Of a DNA stretch of 64,000 nucleotides, positions 17,745 through 25,669 are shown in pieces. The position numbers were made by a program, and so were the translations under genes. How positions within the stretch are numbered: the first letter of the stretch is position 1; every line of letters starts with the position of its first letter. The notes beneath the pieces are model-generated. The model was not told where the DNA came from, made no database searches, and worked only from the letters and a program-made list of their open reading frames with translations. The DNA is from Streptacidiphilus melanogenes. GTDB taxonomy: Bacteria > Actinomycetota > Actinomycetes > Streptomycetales > Streptomycetaceae. The DNA lies in the NCBI RefSeq assembly GCF_000787835.1, contig NZ_BBPP01000015.1, forward strand, positions 29,240-93,239. The letters run 5' to 3'.

Positions 17745-18359
17745 GTGAACGAGCCCGTACCGCTTCCCGTGTCCAGCGATGGGCAGGGCCCCGCCCTGCG
17801 GGCGGGGGACGGGGACCGTGACCGTGTCGCCGCCGTGTTGGCCGACGCGCTCGCGACCGGGCACATCGATCCCGACGAGCACGCGCAGCGGCTCGAAGCC
17901 GCCTATGGGGCGCGGACGTTGGCCGAGCTGCACCCGCTCACCGCGGACCTGCCGGTCTCGGCCACCGAGCTGCAGCCCGTTGCGCCGCCCAGCACGCAGC
18001 CGGTGACCGCGCTGTTCAGCAAGGTGCGGCGGGGCGGGCAGTGGCCCGTGCCGCCGACGAGTGTGGTGCGGGCGCGCTGGGGGAAGCTCGTGATCGACCT
18101 GCGGCACGCGGTCTTCACCCGGCGCGAGGTGGTGATCGAGGCGGACGCGTTCTGCGGCCTGATCGAGCTGGTGCTGCCGCCGCACGTCCGTGTCTACGAC
18201 GAGGGCAGTGCCCTCTTCGCCAAGCGGGCCCTGTCGAGCCGGACGGACGAGACGCAGACGGACGGGCCGATGGTGCGGATCACCGGCCGAGCGGTCTTCG
18301 GCCAGGTCCGGGTGCGCCGCGCCGGCGACGCGAAGTACCCGTGGCGGGAGTGGCGCTGA
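17745..18359 (+). CDS. DUF1707 domain-containing protein with LiaF-like C-terminus
   Basis: 204 residues. DUF1707 occupies about 18-70 (LRAGDGDRDRVAAVLADALA ... AQRLEAAYGARTLAELHPLT), a short helical module common in actinobacterial membrane and signalling proteins. The C-terminal half (about 105-204), with VIEADAFCGLIELVLPPHVRV and ITGRAVFGQVRVR, looks like the LiaF/cell-wall-response beta-helix. No transmembrane helix is visible, so it is likely cytoplasmic or membrane-associated. The role is unknown. GTG start with TGGAG upstream. Its stop codon pairs with the stop codon of the convergent GNAT gene in a terminator hairpin. Confidence 0.8.
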   Translation: MNEPVPLPVSSDGQGPALRAGDGDRDRVAAVLADALATGHIDPDEHAQRLEAAYGARTLAELHPLTADLPVSATELQPVAPPSTQPVTALFSKVRRGGQWPVPPTSVVRARWGKLVIDLRHAVFTRREVVIEADAFCGLIELVLPPHVRVYDEGSALFAKRALSSRTDETQTDGPMVRITGRAVFGQVRVRRAGDAKYPWREWR

Positions 18360-18377
18360 GCCGGGGAGCCCGGCTCA
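18357..18377. terminator. Bidirectional terminator built from two stop codons
   Basis: TGAGCCGGG (18357-18365) pairs with CCCGGCTCA (18369-18377) around a 3-nt loop. The TGA at 18357-18359 ends the DUF1707 gene and the complement of TCA at 18375-18377 ends the GNAT gene. Confidence 0.65.
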
Positions 18378-18866
18378 GCCCAGGGCGCGCTGCATCAGGA
18401 CCGTGTCGATCCATCGGCCGTGCTTGAAGCCCACGCTCCTGAGCCGTCCCGCCGGCTCGAAGCCGAAGCGCCGGTGCAGCGCGGCGGAGGCGTCGCTGCC
18501 GGAGTCCGCGATCACGGCCACCAACTGCCGCAGATCGGTGGGCTCGCAGGCCGTCAGCAGCGCGTCCAGGAGTGCGCTGCCCAGGCCCAGGCCGGTGCGA
18601 CCGGGGGCGAGGTAGATCGAGTTCTCGCCCGTGTGCCGGTAGGCGGGCTTGGGCCGGTAGTGGCTCACGTAGGCGTACCCGGCGATCTCGCCGTCGGCCT
18701 CCGCGACGAGGAACGGCAGCCCGCGTGTCGCCAGGTCCTCCGCCTTCGCACGCCAGTCGGCCTCCGTGGGCGGCACCTCGTCGAAGGTGACGACGGTCTC
18801 CCGCACGTAGTGGGCGTAGACCGCGGCGACAGCCGCGAGATCGGCCGGCCGGGCGGGACGGATCAC
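18375..18866 (-). CDS. GNAT family N-acetyltransferase, phosphinothricin acetyltransferase-like
   Basis: 163 residues. Acetyl-CoA-dependent N-acetyltransferase of the PAT/Bar-like branch: start MIRPARPADLAAVAAVYAHY, TFDEVPPTEADW (about 30-41), EIAGYAYVSHYRPKPAYRHT, ENSIYLAPGRTGLGLGSALL containing the acetyl-CoA loop, and a late HRRFGFEPAGRLRSVGFK. Full length for the family. GTG start with AGGAG 8 nt upstream. The substrate may be a phosphinothricin-like amino acid, methionine sulfoximine or another amine, and cannot be named. Confidence 0.88.
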   Translation of the reverse strand: MIRPARPADLAAVAAVYAHYVRETVVTFDEVPPTEADWRAKAEDLATRGLPFLVAEADGEIAGYAYVSHYRPKPAYRHTGENSIYLAPGRTGLGLGSALLDALLTACEPTDLRQLVAVIADSGSDASAALHRRFGFEPAGRLRSVGFKHGRWIDTVLMQRALG

Positions 18867-18925
18867 CGTGCTGCTCCTGGAGGTTTCGGGGGGACGGAGA
18901 CTGCGAGCAGGCTAGCCTCACGACC

Positions 18926-19558
18926 ATGAAGCTGACCAAGTTCGGCCACGCCTGCGTCCGACTCGAACGGGACGGCCACGTCCTGGTCATCGACCCGGGC
19001 AGCTACAGCGACCCGACGGCGATGGACGGCGCCGACGCCGTCCTCATCACGCACGAGCACCAGGACCACTGCGACGAGGCGGCGATCCGCGGTGCGCTGG
19101 AGGCCAACCCGGGGCTGCGGATCTGGACCAACCGCGACCTCGCCGCCCGGTTCGGCGGTCTCGGCGCCGGGCGGGTGACCGCGGTCGGGAACGGGGACGC
19201 CTTCACCGCCGCCGGGTTCGAGGTGCAGGTGCACGGCGAGTGGCACGCGCAGGTCCACCCGCACTGGCCGATCGTCGCCAACACCGGCTACCTGGTCGAG
19301 GGGATCTTCCACCCCGGCGACGCGCTGACGGTGCCGGAGCAGCCGGTCGGCACGCTGCTGCTGCCGGTCCACGCGCCCTGGTCCAGGCTCGGCGACGTGG
19401 TCGACTACGTCAACGCGGTGGGCGCGAAGCGCGCCTTCGCCGTGCACGACGCGGGGCTCAGCGACATCGGGCTCGGCAGCGCGGCCTTCGCGCTGAACGA
19501 GATCGCCCCCGGCACGGCGTACGAGCGTCTGGAGCCGGGGGCGTCGGTGGACCTCTGA
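18926..19558 (+). CDS. Metallo-beta-lactamase-fold hydrolase
   Basis: 210 residues. Zinc-dependent hydrolase of the small UPF0173/UlaG-like group. The metal motif HEHQDH is at about 45-50 (VLITHEHQDHCDE), with later ligands probably in FHPGDAL and AVHDAGLSD. KLTKFGHACVRLERDG is the family N-terminus. The substrate is unknown. ATG start with no strong Shine-Dalgarno. Divergent from the GNAT gene, with a gap of only 59 bp. Confidence 0.85.
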   Translation: MKLTKFGHACVRLERDGHVLVIDPGSYSDPTAMDGADAVLITHEHQDHCDEAAIRGALEANPGLRIWTNRDLAARFGGLGAGRVTAVGNGDAFTAAGFEVQVHGEWHAQVHPHWPIVANTGYLVEGIFHPGDALTVPEQPVGTLLLPVHAPWSRLGDVVDYVNAVGAKRAFAVHDAGLSDIGLGSAAFALNEIAPGTAYERLEPGASVDL

Positions 19559-19581
19559 GCGAGGTCCGGGCGGGAGCTCAG
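19555..19581. terminator. Short inverted repeat spanning two convergent stop codons
   Basis: CTGAGC (19555-19560) and GCTCAG (19576-19581) include the stop codons of the MBL-fold gene and the PAP2 gene, as at 18357. The stem is only 6 bp with a 15-nt loop, so terminator function is uncertain. Confidence 0.3.
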
Positions 19582-20216
19582 TCGGCGGCTGTCAGCAGCG
19601 GGCGCAGCATCCCGCTCTGCAGCCGCACCACCAGCGGTGGCGCGTAGCGGCGCGCGGCCAGGGTCGCCGGGGCGGCGACCAGGGCGCCGACGACGAGGCC
19701 GACGACCACGTCGTGCGGGTAGTGCGCGCCCACCCAGACCCGCGAGAAGGCCATGAACAGCGCCAGCACCGAGGCGACGATGCCGATCCTGCGGTCGAGG
19801 ATCCACAGCGCCGCGGCCGACGCTGCGGCGATCGTGGAGTGGTTGCTCGGGAAGGACCAGTCGCCCACGCCGGGGCAGGGCTGCAGGGTGACCGTGTGGG
19901 CGATGGCCTGGCATGGTCGGACCTCGGTGAAGACGCTCTTCAGGAGGTCGTTCACCACGTAGGCGAGGACGACGGCGACCGGTACGGCCAGCGCCGTCGC
20001 CATCGCCGCGGCGCTGCGCGCCTGGCGGGCCTGCCACCAGCCCCAGATCATCAGCAGGGCGAAGACGCCCAGGCCCAGGGTGGCGTAGAAGGAGACCAGG
20101 TCGTCCAGCCAGTGCGGCGCGCTCTGCGCCTGACGGGTGAACCAGGTGTACAGGCCGCCGTCGATGGGGGCCCCGTCCAGTGCGAGGTCGTTCACGGTGT
20201 TCAAGGGGGTGGTCAC
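19578..20216 (-). CDS. PAP2 family phosphatase
   Basis: 212-residue membrane phosphatase, likely acting on undecaprenyl pyrophosphate or another lipid phosphate at the outer membrane face. The three acid-phosphatase motifs are present: K-SVFTEV-RP, PSNHS, and SRVWVGAHYPHD. About 5-6 hydrophobic helices. The GTG start at 20216 overlaps the DedA gene stop as GTGA; the longer open frame is not supported. The pairing with a DedA protein, also linked to undecaprenyl phosphate recycling, suggests a shared lipid-carrier role. Confidence 0.88.
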   Translation of the reverse strand: MTTPLNTVNDLALDGAPIDGGLYTWFTRQAQSAPHWLDDLVSFYATLGLGVFALLMIWGWWQARQARSAAAMATALAVPVAVVLAYVVNDLLKSVFTEVRPCQAIAHTVTLQPCPGVGDWSFPSNHSTIAAASAAALWILDRRIGIVASVLALFMAFSRVWVGAHYPHDVVVGLVVGALVAAPATLAARRYAPPLVVRLQSGMLRPLLTAAD

Positions 20217-20869
20217 TCCGCGGAGGCGCTGCTCTTGCGGGAGCGCATCAGTTCGAGGCCGATCGGGATGACAGAGACGACGACGATCAGGCCGATGATG
20301 GGCAGAAGGTACTTGTCGATGTCGGGGATGCTGGAGCCGAGCGCGTAGCCCGCCATCGTCACGCCGACGGACCAGAGCAGGCCGCCGACGACCTGCCACA
20401 GGGTGAACGTCTTCACCGGCACGTTGAGCGCGCCCGCCATCGGGTTGAGGACGGTGCGCACGACGGGGATGAAGCGCGCGAGCACGATGGCCTTGGCGTA
20501 GCCGTACTTGGCGAGGATCTCCTCGGCCCGGTCGGCTCCGGCGAGCAGGTGCTTGTTGTTGGTGCGTGTCAGCAGCGCCTTGCCGCCCTTGAGCCCGATC
20601 AGGTAGCCGACCTGGGCGCCGAGCAGCGCGCCGACGGCGGCGCAGACCAGCACCGCGCCGAGGTTCAGGTGCACGCCGTTCTTGCTCGTGGTGCAGAGCA
20701 GGCCCGCGGTGAACAGCAGGGAGTCGCCCGGCAGGAAGAAGCCGACGAGCAGGCCGGTCTCCGCGAAGAGCACGACCAGGATGCCGAGTGCGCCGAAGGC
20801 GGCCAGCAGCGAGTTCGCATCGAGGATGTTCACCGCGAGCTGGTGCACGCCCGTGGGGTCGGGGGCCAT
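20213..20869 (-). CDS. DedA family membrane protein
   Basis: 218 residues. DedA proteins move undecaprenyl phosphate or other lipids across the membrane. Family motifs: LFAETGLLVGFFLPGDSLLF (about 34-53), GALLGAQVGYLIGLKGG, FIPVVRTVLNPMAGALNVP and the C-terminal GSSIPDIDKYLLP. The F-P-G-D and R-F-I-P-x-V-R elements are intact. Four or more membrane helices. First gene of a two-gene operon with PAP2, divergent from the BlaI-type regulator. Confidence 0.9.
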   Translation of the reverse strand: MAPDPTGVHQLAVNILDANSLLAAFGALGILVVLFAETGLLVGFFLPGDSLLFTAGLLCTTSKNGVHLNLGAVLVCAAVGALLGAQVGYLIGLKGGKALLTRTNNKHLLAGADRAEEILAKYGYAKAIVLARFIPVVRTVLNPMAGALNVPVKTFTLWQVVGGLLWSVGVTMAGYALGSSIPDIDKYLLPIIGLIVVVSVIPIGLELMRSRKSSASAE

Positions 20870-20912
20870 GGGTTCGATCCTCCTGCGATAGTGGCTGCGA
20901 ATCGCTTAACGT

Positions 20913-20945
20913 CTACATGTGTGTAGTCGTTCTGTGTCACTGTAG
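20913..20945 (+). promoter_or_regulatory. BlaI/MecI-type operator
   Basis: CTACA-TGTG-TGTAG (20913-20926) is an inverted repeat of the TACA/TGTA type bound by BlaI/MecI repressors, and a further TGTAG half-site lies at 20941-20945. It sits between the BlaI-type gene and the divergent DedA-PAP2 operon, so both could be controlled by it. Confidence 0.5.
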
Positions 20946-20992
20946 TGGATGGAAGAGCGGAATCACGAAGACGACAGAAGGGTGGCTCGCAG

Positions 20993-21361
20993 GTGGCGAC
21001 CGAGGGGCAGCGGCGGCATCCGGGTGAGCTGGAGTCGGGCGTCCTGTCCGTGCTGTGGGCGGCCACGGGCCCGATGACCCCGGCCGAGATCCAGCGGTCG
21101 CTGGGTGGCGGGCTGGCCCGGACCACCGTCAACACGATCCTCTCCCGACTGCACGAAAAGGGGGTCGTGCAGCGGACGCGAAGCGGCCGCGCGTTCGCCT
21201 ACGCGCCCGCGCGCGAGGTCGCCGACGCGCCGGGGCTCGCGGCGCGCCGGATGCGCAGCGAGCTCGACAAGGAGCAGGACCGCGAGGCCGTGCTCGCGCG
21301 CTTCGTCTCGGGCCTGAGCGACGAGGACGAGGAACACCTGCGCCGCCTCCTGGGCGGCTGA
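20993..21361 (+). CDS. BlaI/MecI/CopY family transcriptional repressor
   Basis: About 122 residues. Winged-helix repressor: MTPAEIQRSLGG and ARTTVNTILSRLHEKGVVQR form the HTH (about 25-62), then the acidic dimerisation tail ending LSDEDEEHLRRLLGG. The GTG at 20993 is preferred over the GTG at 20945, because the latter overlaps the TGTAG half-site of the likely operator. With the upstream start the protein would be 138 residues. These repressors are normally paired with an M56 protease; here the only M56 gene in the window is 36 kb away. Confidence 0.82.
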   Translation: MATEGQRRHPGELESGVLSVLWAATGPMTPAEIQRSLGGGLARTTVNTILSRLHEKGVVQRTRSGRAFAYAPAREVADAPGLAARRMRSELDKEQDREAVLARFVSGLSDEDEEHLRRLLGG

Positions 21362-21396
21362 ACCGTCAGGGTGCCGTTCCCGTGGAAGATGGGCGC

Positions 21397-21813
21397 ATGA
21401 CGTTCAGTACCCGCACCTTCCAAATGACCACCGGGCACCGCGAGACGGCCGTCGACCTCACCGACCGCTGCCGGTCCTTCCTCGACGAGGTGGCCGCCGG
21501 CGCGGACGGCCTGCTCAACGTCTTCGTCCCGCACGCTACCGCGGGCATCGCCGTGATCGAGACCGGCGCCGGCAGCGACGACGACCTGCTGGCCGCGCTG
21601 CGGGAACTGCTCCCGGCCGACGACCGCTGGCGCCACCGCCACGGCTCGCCCGGCCACGGCCGCGACCACGTCCTGCCGGGGCTGGTCGCCCCGCACGCGA
21701 CCCTGCCGGTGGTGGACGGGCGGATGGCGCTCGGCACCTGGCAGTCGGTGGTGCTGATCGACACCAACGTCGACAACCCCGTGCGCACCGTGCGGCTGAG
21801 CTTCCTCATGTGA
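21397..21813 (+). CDS. YjbQ/UPF0047 family protein
   Basis: 138 residues. Members have been described as secondary thiamine-phosphate synthases, but the physiological role is unclear. Signatures: LLNVFVPHATAGIAVIETG (about 38-56), RHGSPGHGRDHVLPGLVAPH with clustered His, and LGTWQSVVLIDTNVDNPVRT near the C-terminus. ATG at 21397, 35 bp after the repressor stop, so possibly co-transcribed. The open frame that continues upstream is an alternate reading of the repressor gene. Confidence 0.85.
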   Translation: MTFSTRTFQMTTGHRETAVDLTDRCRSFLDEVAAGADGLLNVFVPHATAGIAVIETGAGSDDDLLAALRELLPADDRWRHRHGSPGHGRDHVLPGLVAPHATLPVVDGRMALGTWQSVVLIDTNVDNPVRTVRLSFLM

Positions 21814-21946
21814 CGGCTGCGACAGCCACGGCGCGAAGCGGCGTCCGGTGTTATTGAATGGGATGTGCGGTCAGGCATTTCGGGGCCCCGTCGCACGGGT
21901 CAGAACACCGCCCCGGCTCCGCGCCGGGGACTGCTGAGGGAGCCGC

Positions 21947-24058
21947 ATGGACTCCACACCCTCTCCCTCGTCCTCCTCGCCGTTCGACCTGGTCAGCAGC
22001 GCCTTGGAGCGCAACCTCTCACGCGGCGGGGCGGACGCGCCCGAGGACCCGGGGGACGGCCGTCACGATCAGATTCTCGGCGCGGTCAGTCTGGACAGGG
22101 AGCTGAGGATCACCCGCTGCAATCTTCAGGCCCCCGTGTTCGCGGGCCTGGACGCCGGAGTCGGGAGTCCCTTCGTCGACCTTCTGCCCCCGGGGGACGT
22201 GCCGACCGTCACCCGGCGGCTGCGCCAGGTGCTGGAGACCGGTGAGGCGCACGTCGCCCGGATCCAGCGCCTGCGCCGGAGAGACGGGTCGGAGCTGGTC
22301 GTCTCGTTGAGCGTCCTGCCCGCCGCGGCGCCCCAGGAGGGGCTGACCGTCTCCCTGATCGCCATGGCCACGAGATTGCACCTGTACGCGGCCGAGACCG
22401 CGATCGGCACCTCCCTGGACATCGGCGAGACCGCGCAGTCGCTGGCGCAGTCCCTGCTGGCCTGGGGAGACGTGGCCGCGGTCGACCTCGACTACGCCGT
22501 GTGGACGGGCGAGGGGATCACCGGGCAGGGGGAGGGGCGCATCCGGCTGCGGCGGGCGGCCCTGGTGCCGGACCGGGCGTGGCCCGAGGGCTACGTGACC
22601 CCTGGCGACGACCTTCCCGGCGACGCGAGTCGTCTGCTGGCCCAGGCGGTCCGGCGGGACGACGCCCCGCAGGCCATCGTCGTACCCGACCGGGAGGCCG
22701 TGGAGCGGGTGTTCGGCGGTCCGCAGGTGATGCGCGCCCTGGTGCCCGGTGACCGGTCGGCGGGCGTGGCGTGCATTCCGCTGGTCCTGGACGGCGAGCC
22801 GCCCGTCGTGCTGGGCGTGGCGGAGGTCTGGCGGCGGGCGGACCTCCCGTTCCGCGACAGCGAGCTGTTCGACCTGCAGGAACTGGTGGCCAGGACCGCC
22901 CACCACGTCGACCTGGCCCGTCAGCACCAGCGCGAGCACACGCAGGTGCTGGCGCTGCAGCGCCGGCTGCTGCCCCGGACGGGCGGCGACACCGTCGAGA
23001 TCGCCAGCGTGTACCAGCCCGCCACTCCCGACAGCGCGGGCGTCGGCGGTGACTGGGTGAACAGCTTTCCGCTGCCGGACGGCCGCACCGCACTGGTGGT
23101 CGGCGACGTCGTCGGGCACGGTCTGGGGGCCGCGGCCGCCATGGGCCAGCTCAGCATGGAGGCCCGGGCGCTGCTGTCCGCGGGGCTGGCGCCCGACGAG
23201 GTGCTGGAGCGCCTGGACGAGACCGTGACGCTGCTGGACGACACGGAGTCCGGGCTGGCGGCCGGCTACAGCGCCCTGGGATCCACCTGTTGCATCGCCC
23301 TCTACGACCCGGTCAGCCACCGGATGGCGCTGTCCAGTGCCGGCCACCTCCCTCCGGTGCTGCTCCTCCCGGACGGGCGCACCCGCCCGCTGGCGGTCCG
23401 GCCTCACCCCGGCCTCGGCGCCGAGTTCGCGCTGCGGGAGCCGTTCGGCGTGCACACGTTCGACACGCCCCCGGGCTCCCTGCTCGCGCTGTACACGGAC
23501 GGCCTGGTGGAGGACCCGGCCGTGTCGATCGACGAGGGCATCGGCCGGCTGGCGGACGCCGTGTCCGCGGTCCACCCCTGGGACGACCTGCAGCAGGCCG
23601 CCCGCCGCGTCGTCTCCGCAGTGGCGCCCGCGCGCCAGCGGGACGACGTGACCCTGCTGCTCGCGCGGATGATCGGCTACCGCAAGGGGGACACCACGAC
23701 CTGGCGGTTGCCCGCCCGGAACGACGCCCCCGCCGCCGCCCGGGCGCGGCTCTCCGCGCTGCTGCGGCACTGGGGCACCGCGGACGACACCCGGGACGAC
23801 GTGCTGCTGCTGGTCAGCGAGCTGGTCGCGAACGCGGTGCGCTACGCCAGCGGTCCGATCACGGTCCGGGTGATCAGGACCGGTCACGGCCTGCTGTGCG
23901 AGGTGGGCGACACCGGCAACGGCAGACCGCGGCTGAGCCGGGGCGGCCTCCTCGACGAGAGCGGCCGCGGCCTGCGCATCGTGCACCGGCTCACCACCCG
24001 GTGGGGGGTGCGCTGGACGGACACCGGCAAGGTCGTCTGGGCGGAGGTCGCGAAGTGA
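21947..24058 (+). CDS. PAS-GAF-SpoIIE phosphatase with C-terminal ATPase domain
   Basis: 703 residues. Multidomain PPM/SpoIIE serine phosphatase typical of streptomycete partner-switching. The N-terminal PAS-like region is about 40-150, GAF-like about 160-330, and the SpoIIE/PP2C domain about 345-560 with SAGVGGDWVNSFPL and VVGDVVGHGLGAAAAMGQL (metal-binding Asp residues present). The C-terminal HATPase_c domain of the anti-sigma kinase type is about 580-700, with LLVSELVANAVRYAS (N box) and EVGDTGNGRPRL. It would dephosphorylate an anti-anti-sigma factor and may phosphorylate one too. ATG start after GGGAG. No sigma factor or antagonist gene lies beside it, so its partners are elsewhere. Confidence 0.9.
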   Translation: MDSTPSPSSSSPFDLVSSALERNLSRGGADAPEDPGDGRHDQILGAVSLDRELRITRCNLQAPVFAGLDAGVGSPFVDLLPPGDVPTVTRRLRQVLETGEAHVARIQRLRRRDGSELVVSLSVLPAAAPQEGLTVSLIAMATRLHLYAAETAIGTSLDIGETAQSLAQSLLAWGDVAAVDLDYAVWTGEGITGQGEGRIRLRRAALVPDRAWPEGYVTPGDDLPGDASRLLAQAVRRDDAPQAIVVPDREAVERVFGGPQVMRALVPGDRSAGVACIPLVLDGEPPVVLGVAEVWRRADLPFRDSELFDLQELVARTAHHVDLARQHQREHTQVLALQRRLLPRTGGDTVEIASVYQPATPDSAGVGGDWVNSFPLPDGRTALVVGDVVGHGLGAAAAMGQLSMEARALLSAGLAPDEVLERLDETVTLLDDTESGLAAGYSALGSTCCIALYDPVSHRMALSSAGHLPPVLLLPDGRTRPLAVRPHPGLGAEFALREPFGVHTFDTPPGSLLALYTDGLVEDPAVSIDEGIGRLADAVSAVHPWDDLQQAARRVVSAVAPARQRDDVTLLLARMIGYRKGDTTTWRLPARNDAPAAARARLSALLRHWGTADDTRDDVLLLVSELVANAVRYASGPITVRVIRTGHGLLCEVGDTGNGRPRLSRGGLLDESGRGLRIVHRLTTRWGVRWTDTGKVVWAEVAK

Positions 24059-24091
24059 CGCGGCTGCGGACCGGGGAAGCCCGTGCCCGCC

Positions 24092-24105
24092 GCGCGGATC
24101 CGCGC
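24092..24105. terminator. 14-bp palindrome between convergent genes
   Basis: GCGCGGATCCGCGC is a perfect palindrome in the 46-bp gap between the SpoIIE and type III PKS genes, ending at the PKS stop codon. It may act as a weak terminator or as an unrelated site. Confidence 0.3.
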
Positions 24106-25289
24106 TACAGCCACTCGCCTTCCAGGGCGGTGGCGGTGAGGCCCGGAGCGGCCGCGTACAGGACGGCGCGACTGCCCGGGGCCTGCCCGGCGTCGTGCGC
24201 CCGCCGCATGATGTCGAACACCGCGGCGCCTCCGCGGTTGCCGCTGGTGTAGCTCTCCCGGCTGTGGTCCAGCAGTCCCGACGGCCAGGCGTCGGGCATC
24301 GTCTGCTCCATGTACTCCAGCACCCGGGTCCCGCCGGGGTGCGCCAGCAGCACGTCGGGGTGCCAGGCCTCCGGGTCGTCCTGGTAGCGGACGCGCAGCC
24401 ACTCCCACATCGCGGTGACCGTCTCCTGGACCGCGCGCGGCCCGCGCCGGTCCATCACGAAGTGGGCGCCGTCCTCCCGCGTGTCCAGGCGGTGCAGGTC
24501 CTGGGTGCCGGGCAGCGTGTGGTGCCAGGCGGAGTCCAGGCGCAGCACCGACTCGTCCCGTTGACGGCCGGTGACCACCGCCGCGACTGCGGTGTCCGCG
24601 AACAGCAGCCGGACGATCAGGGACTCGAGCGTGTCGTCCGCGGGCTGGTAGGTGGTGCTCAGTGCCTCCGAGATCACGACCAGGACCACCCGGTCGGGAT
24701 CGGCGGCCACGAGGTCCGCGGCCAGCGCCAGCGAACGGGTCCCCGCTATGCACGCCCACTGCGTGGCCGGCAGCAGCATCGCGTCGTCGCGCAGCGGAAG
24801 GCTGTTGGCCAGCGCGACGTCCAGACCCGGCAGCGCCGGGGTGGTGGAGTGACTGGTGATCAGGCAGTCGACGTCCGCGGCGTCCAGTCCGGCGATCTGC
24901 AGGGCCCCGCGCGCCGCACGCTCACCGTAGGACCGCACGGCCTCCCAGGCCGGTGCGGTGCGCTCCTGGACGGTCTGCGGCGTGGGTATCGCCTCGAGTG
25001 CGGCGATGGCGCGGTCCACCTCCCGCTGGGTGAACCCGTCGCGCTGCAAGGCCTCTTGGGCCGAGGCGACGCCGACCGCCTGGAGGCCGCCGCCGCTGCC
25101 CGGCGCGACTGCCGCCTCCAGCGGCAGCATCCAGCCCCGGGCCTCGATGCCGGTGCTCGCCGCGATGCCGTCGATGCGCGGCTCCCACGCCGCATGCGGA
25201 TGCCGGTCGCGCACCTCCTCGACGATCTGGCTGGTCTCCACGGTGTGCTCGCCGTGGATGACGGCAGGAGGGCAGAGGTAAGCGGCCAT
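24105..25289 (-). CDS. Divergent type III polyketide synthase (chalcone synthase-like)
   Basis: 394 residues. Thiolase-fold enzyme expected to condense malonyl-CoA units onto a CoA starter. The N-terminus MAAYLCPPAVIHGEH resembles RppA-type synthases. The catalytic triad is present: Cys180 in TQWACIAG, His317 in LLAHPGG and Asn351 in YTSGNRGG. Departures: about 40 extra residues between roughly 65 and 115, Trp-Ala before the active Cys instead of Gly, and AAAPG where family members have GFGPG near the end. I chose ATG 25289 because AAAGG lies 9-10 nt upstream; the frame is open 72 codons further. It stands alone, with no tailoring enzyme next to it. A ketoacyl synthase III-like role cannot be excluded. 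Confidence 0.72.
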   Translation of the reverse strand: MAAYLCPPAVIHGEHTVETSQIVEEVRDRHPHAAWEPRIDGIAASTGIEARGWMLPLEAAVAPGSGGGLQAVGVASAQEALQRDGFTQREVDRAIAALEAIPTPQTVQERTAPAWEAVRSYGERAARGALQIAGLDAADVDCLITSHSTTPALPGLDVALANSLPLRDDAMLLPATQWACIAGTRSLALAADLVAADPDRVVLVVISEALSTTYQPADDTLESLIVRLLFADTAVAAVVTGRQRDESVLRLDSAWHHTLPGTQDLHRLDTREDGAHFVMDRRGPRAVQETVTAMWEWLRVRYQDDPEAWHPDVLLAHPGGTRVLEYMEQTMPDAWPSGLLDHSRESYTSGNRGGAAVFDIMRRAHDAGQAPGSRAVLYAAAPGLTATALEGEWL

Positions 25290-25669
25290 GCTGGTGCACC
25301 TTTTCAGGGGGGACATGGGGTCGCGGCCAAGAGGGCGCCGACGGGCGCCACTTCGGAGCGCGATTCCCTTCGAGGATGCACACAAAATGGACATATACGC
25401 TGTGACGTAGACAACTTGGACGGCGTCGATGAGTGTGATGCGGCCCACGTCCTCCGGTCCCATGCGAACCGTGCGCCACTGGATCCCCAGCTGACTCCCG
25501 TTCATCCGACGATCTGTCAGGAGTCGTCAGCCAAAAGGGCGTACCTTGTCAAAACGCTGGCATGAACACTTCCCCGGGTGTGTTACCGACTGGTAAAAAG
25601 TTCGACGACGCGCGTCGACCTGTCCCCACCCCTGACCAGTCGTGCACCACCACCACAAGTGGAGGTTCC
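25290..25669. other. Divergent intergenic region, PKS and lipase promoters
   Basis: 380 bp without a gene. It holds an AT-richer tract around 25385-25410 (ACAAAATGGACATATACG) that probably belongs to the PKS promoter, and the inverted repeat at 25583-25596 nearer the lipase start. No canonical promoter hexamer pair could be placed with confidence. Confidence 0.4.
25583..25596 (+). promoter_or_regulatory. Inverted repeat TTACC-N4-GGTAA upstream of the SGNH lipase
   Basis: Perfect 5-bp arms separated by GACT, about 75 bp before the lipase start. The size and symmetry fit a small-repressor operator. No match to a named site is claimed. Confidence 0.35.

Noticed and set aside
20945..20992. Longer N-terminus of the BlaI-type repressor from GTG 20945
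   Set aside because: This start overlaps the TGTAG half-site of the likely operator, and the added residues are not part of the family; not strictly excluded.
22019..23986. 655-codon minus-strand frame opposite the SpoIIE gene
   Set aside because: Antisense shadow of a gene with clear PP2C and ATPase motifs.
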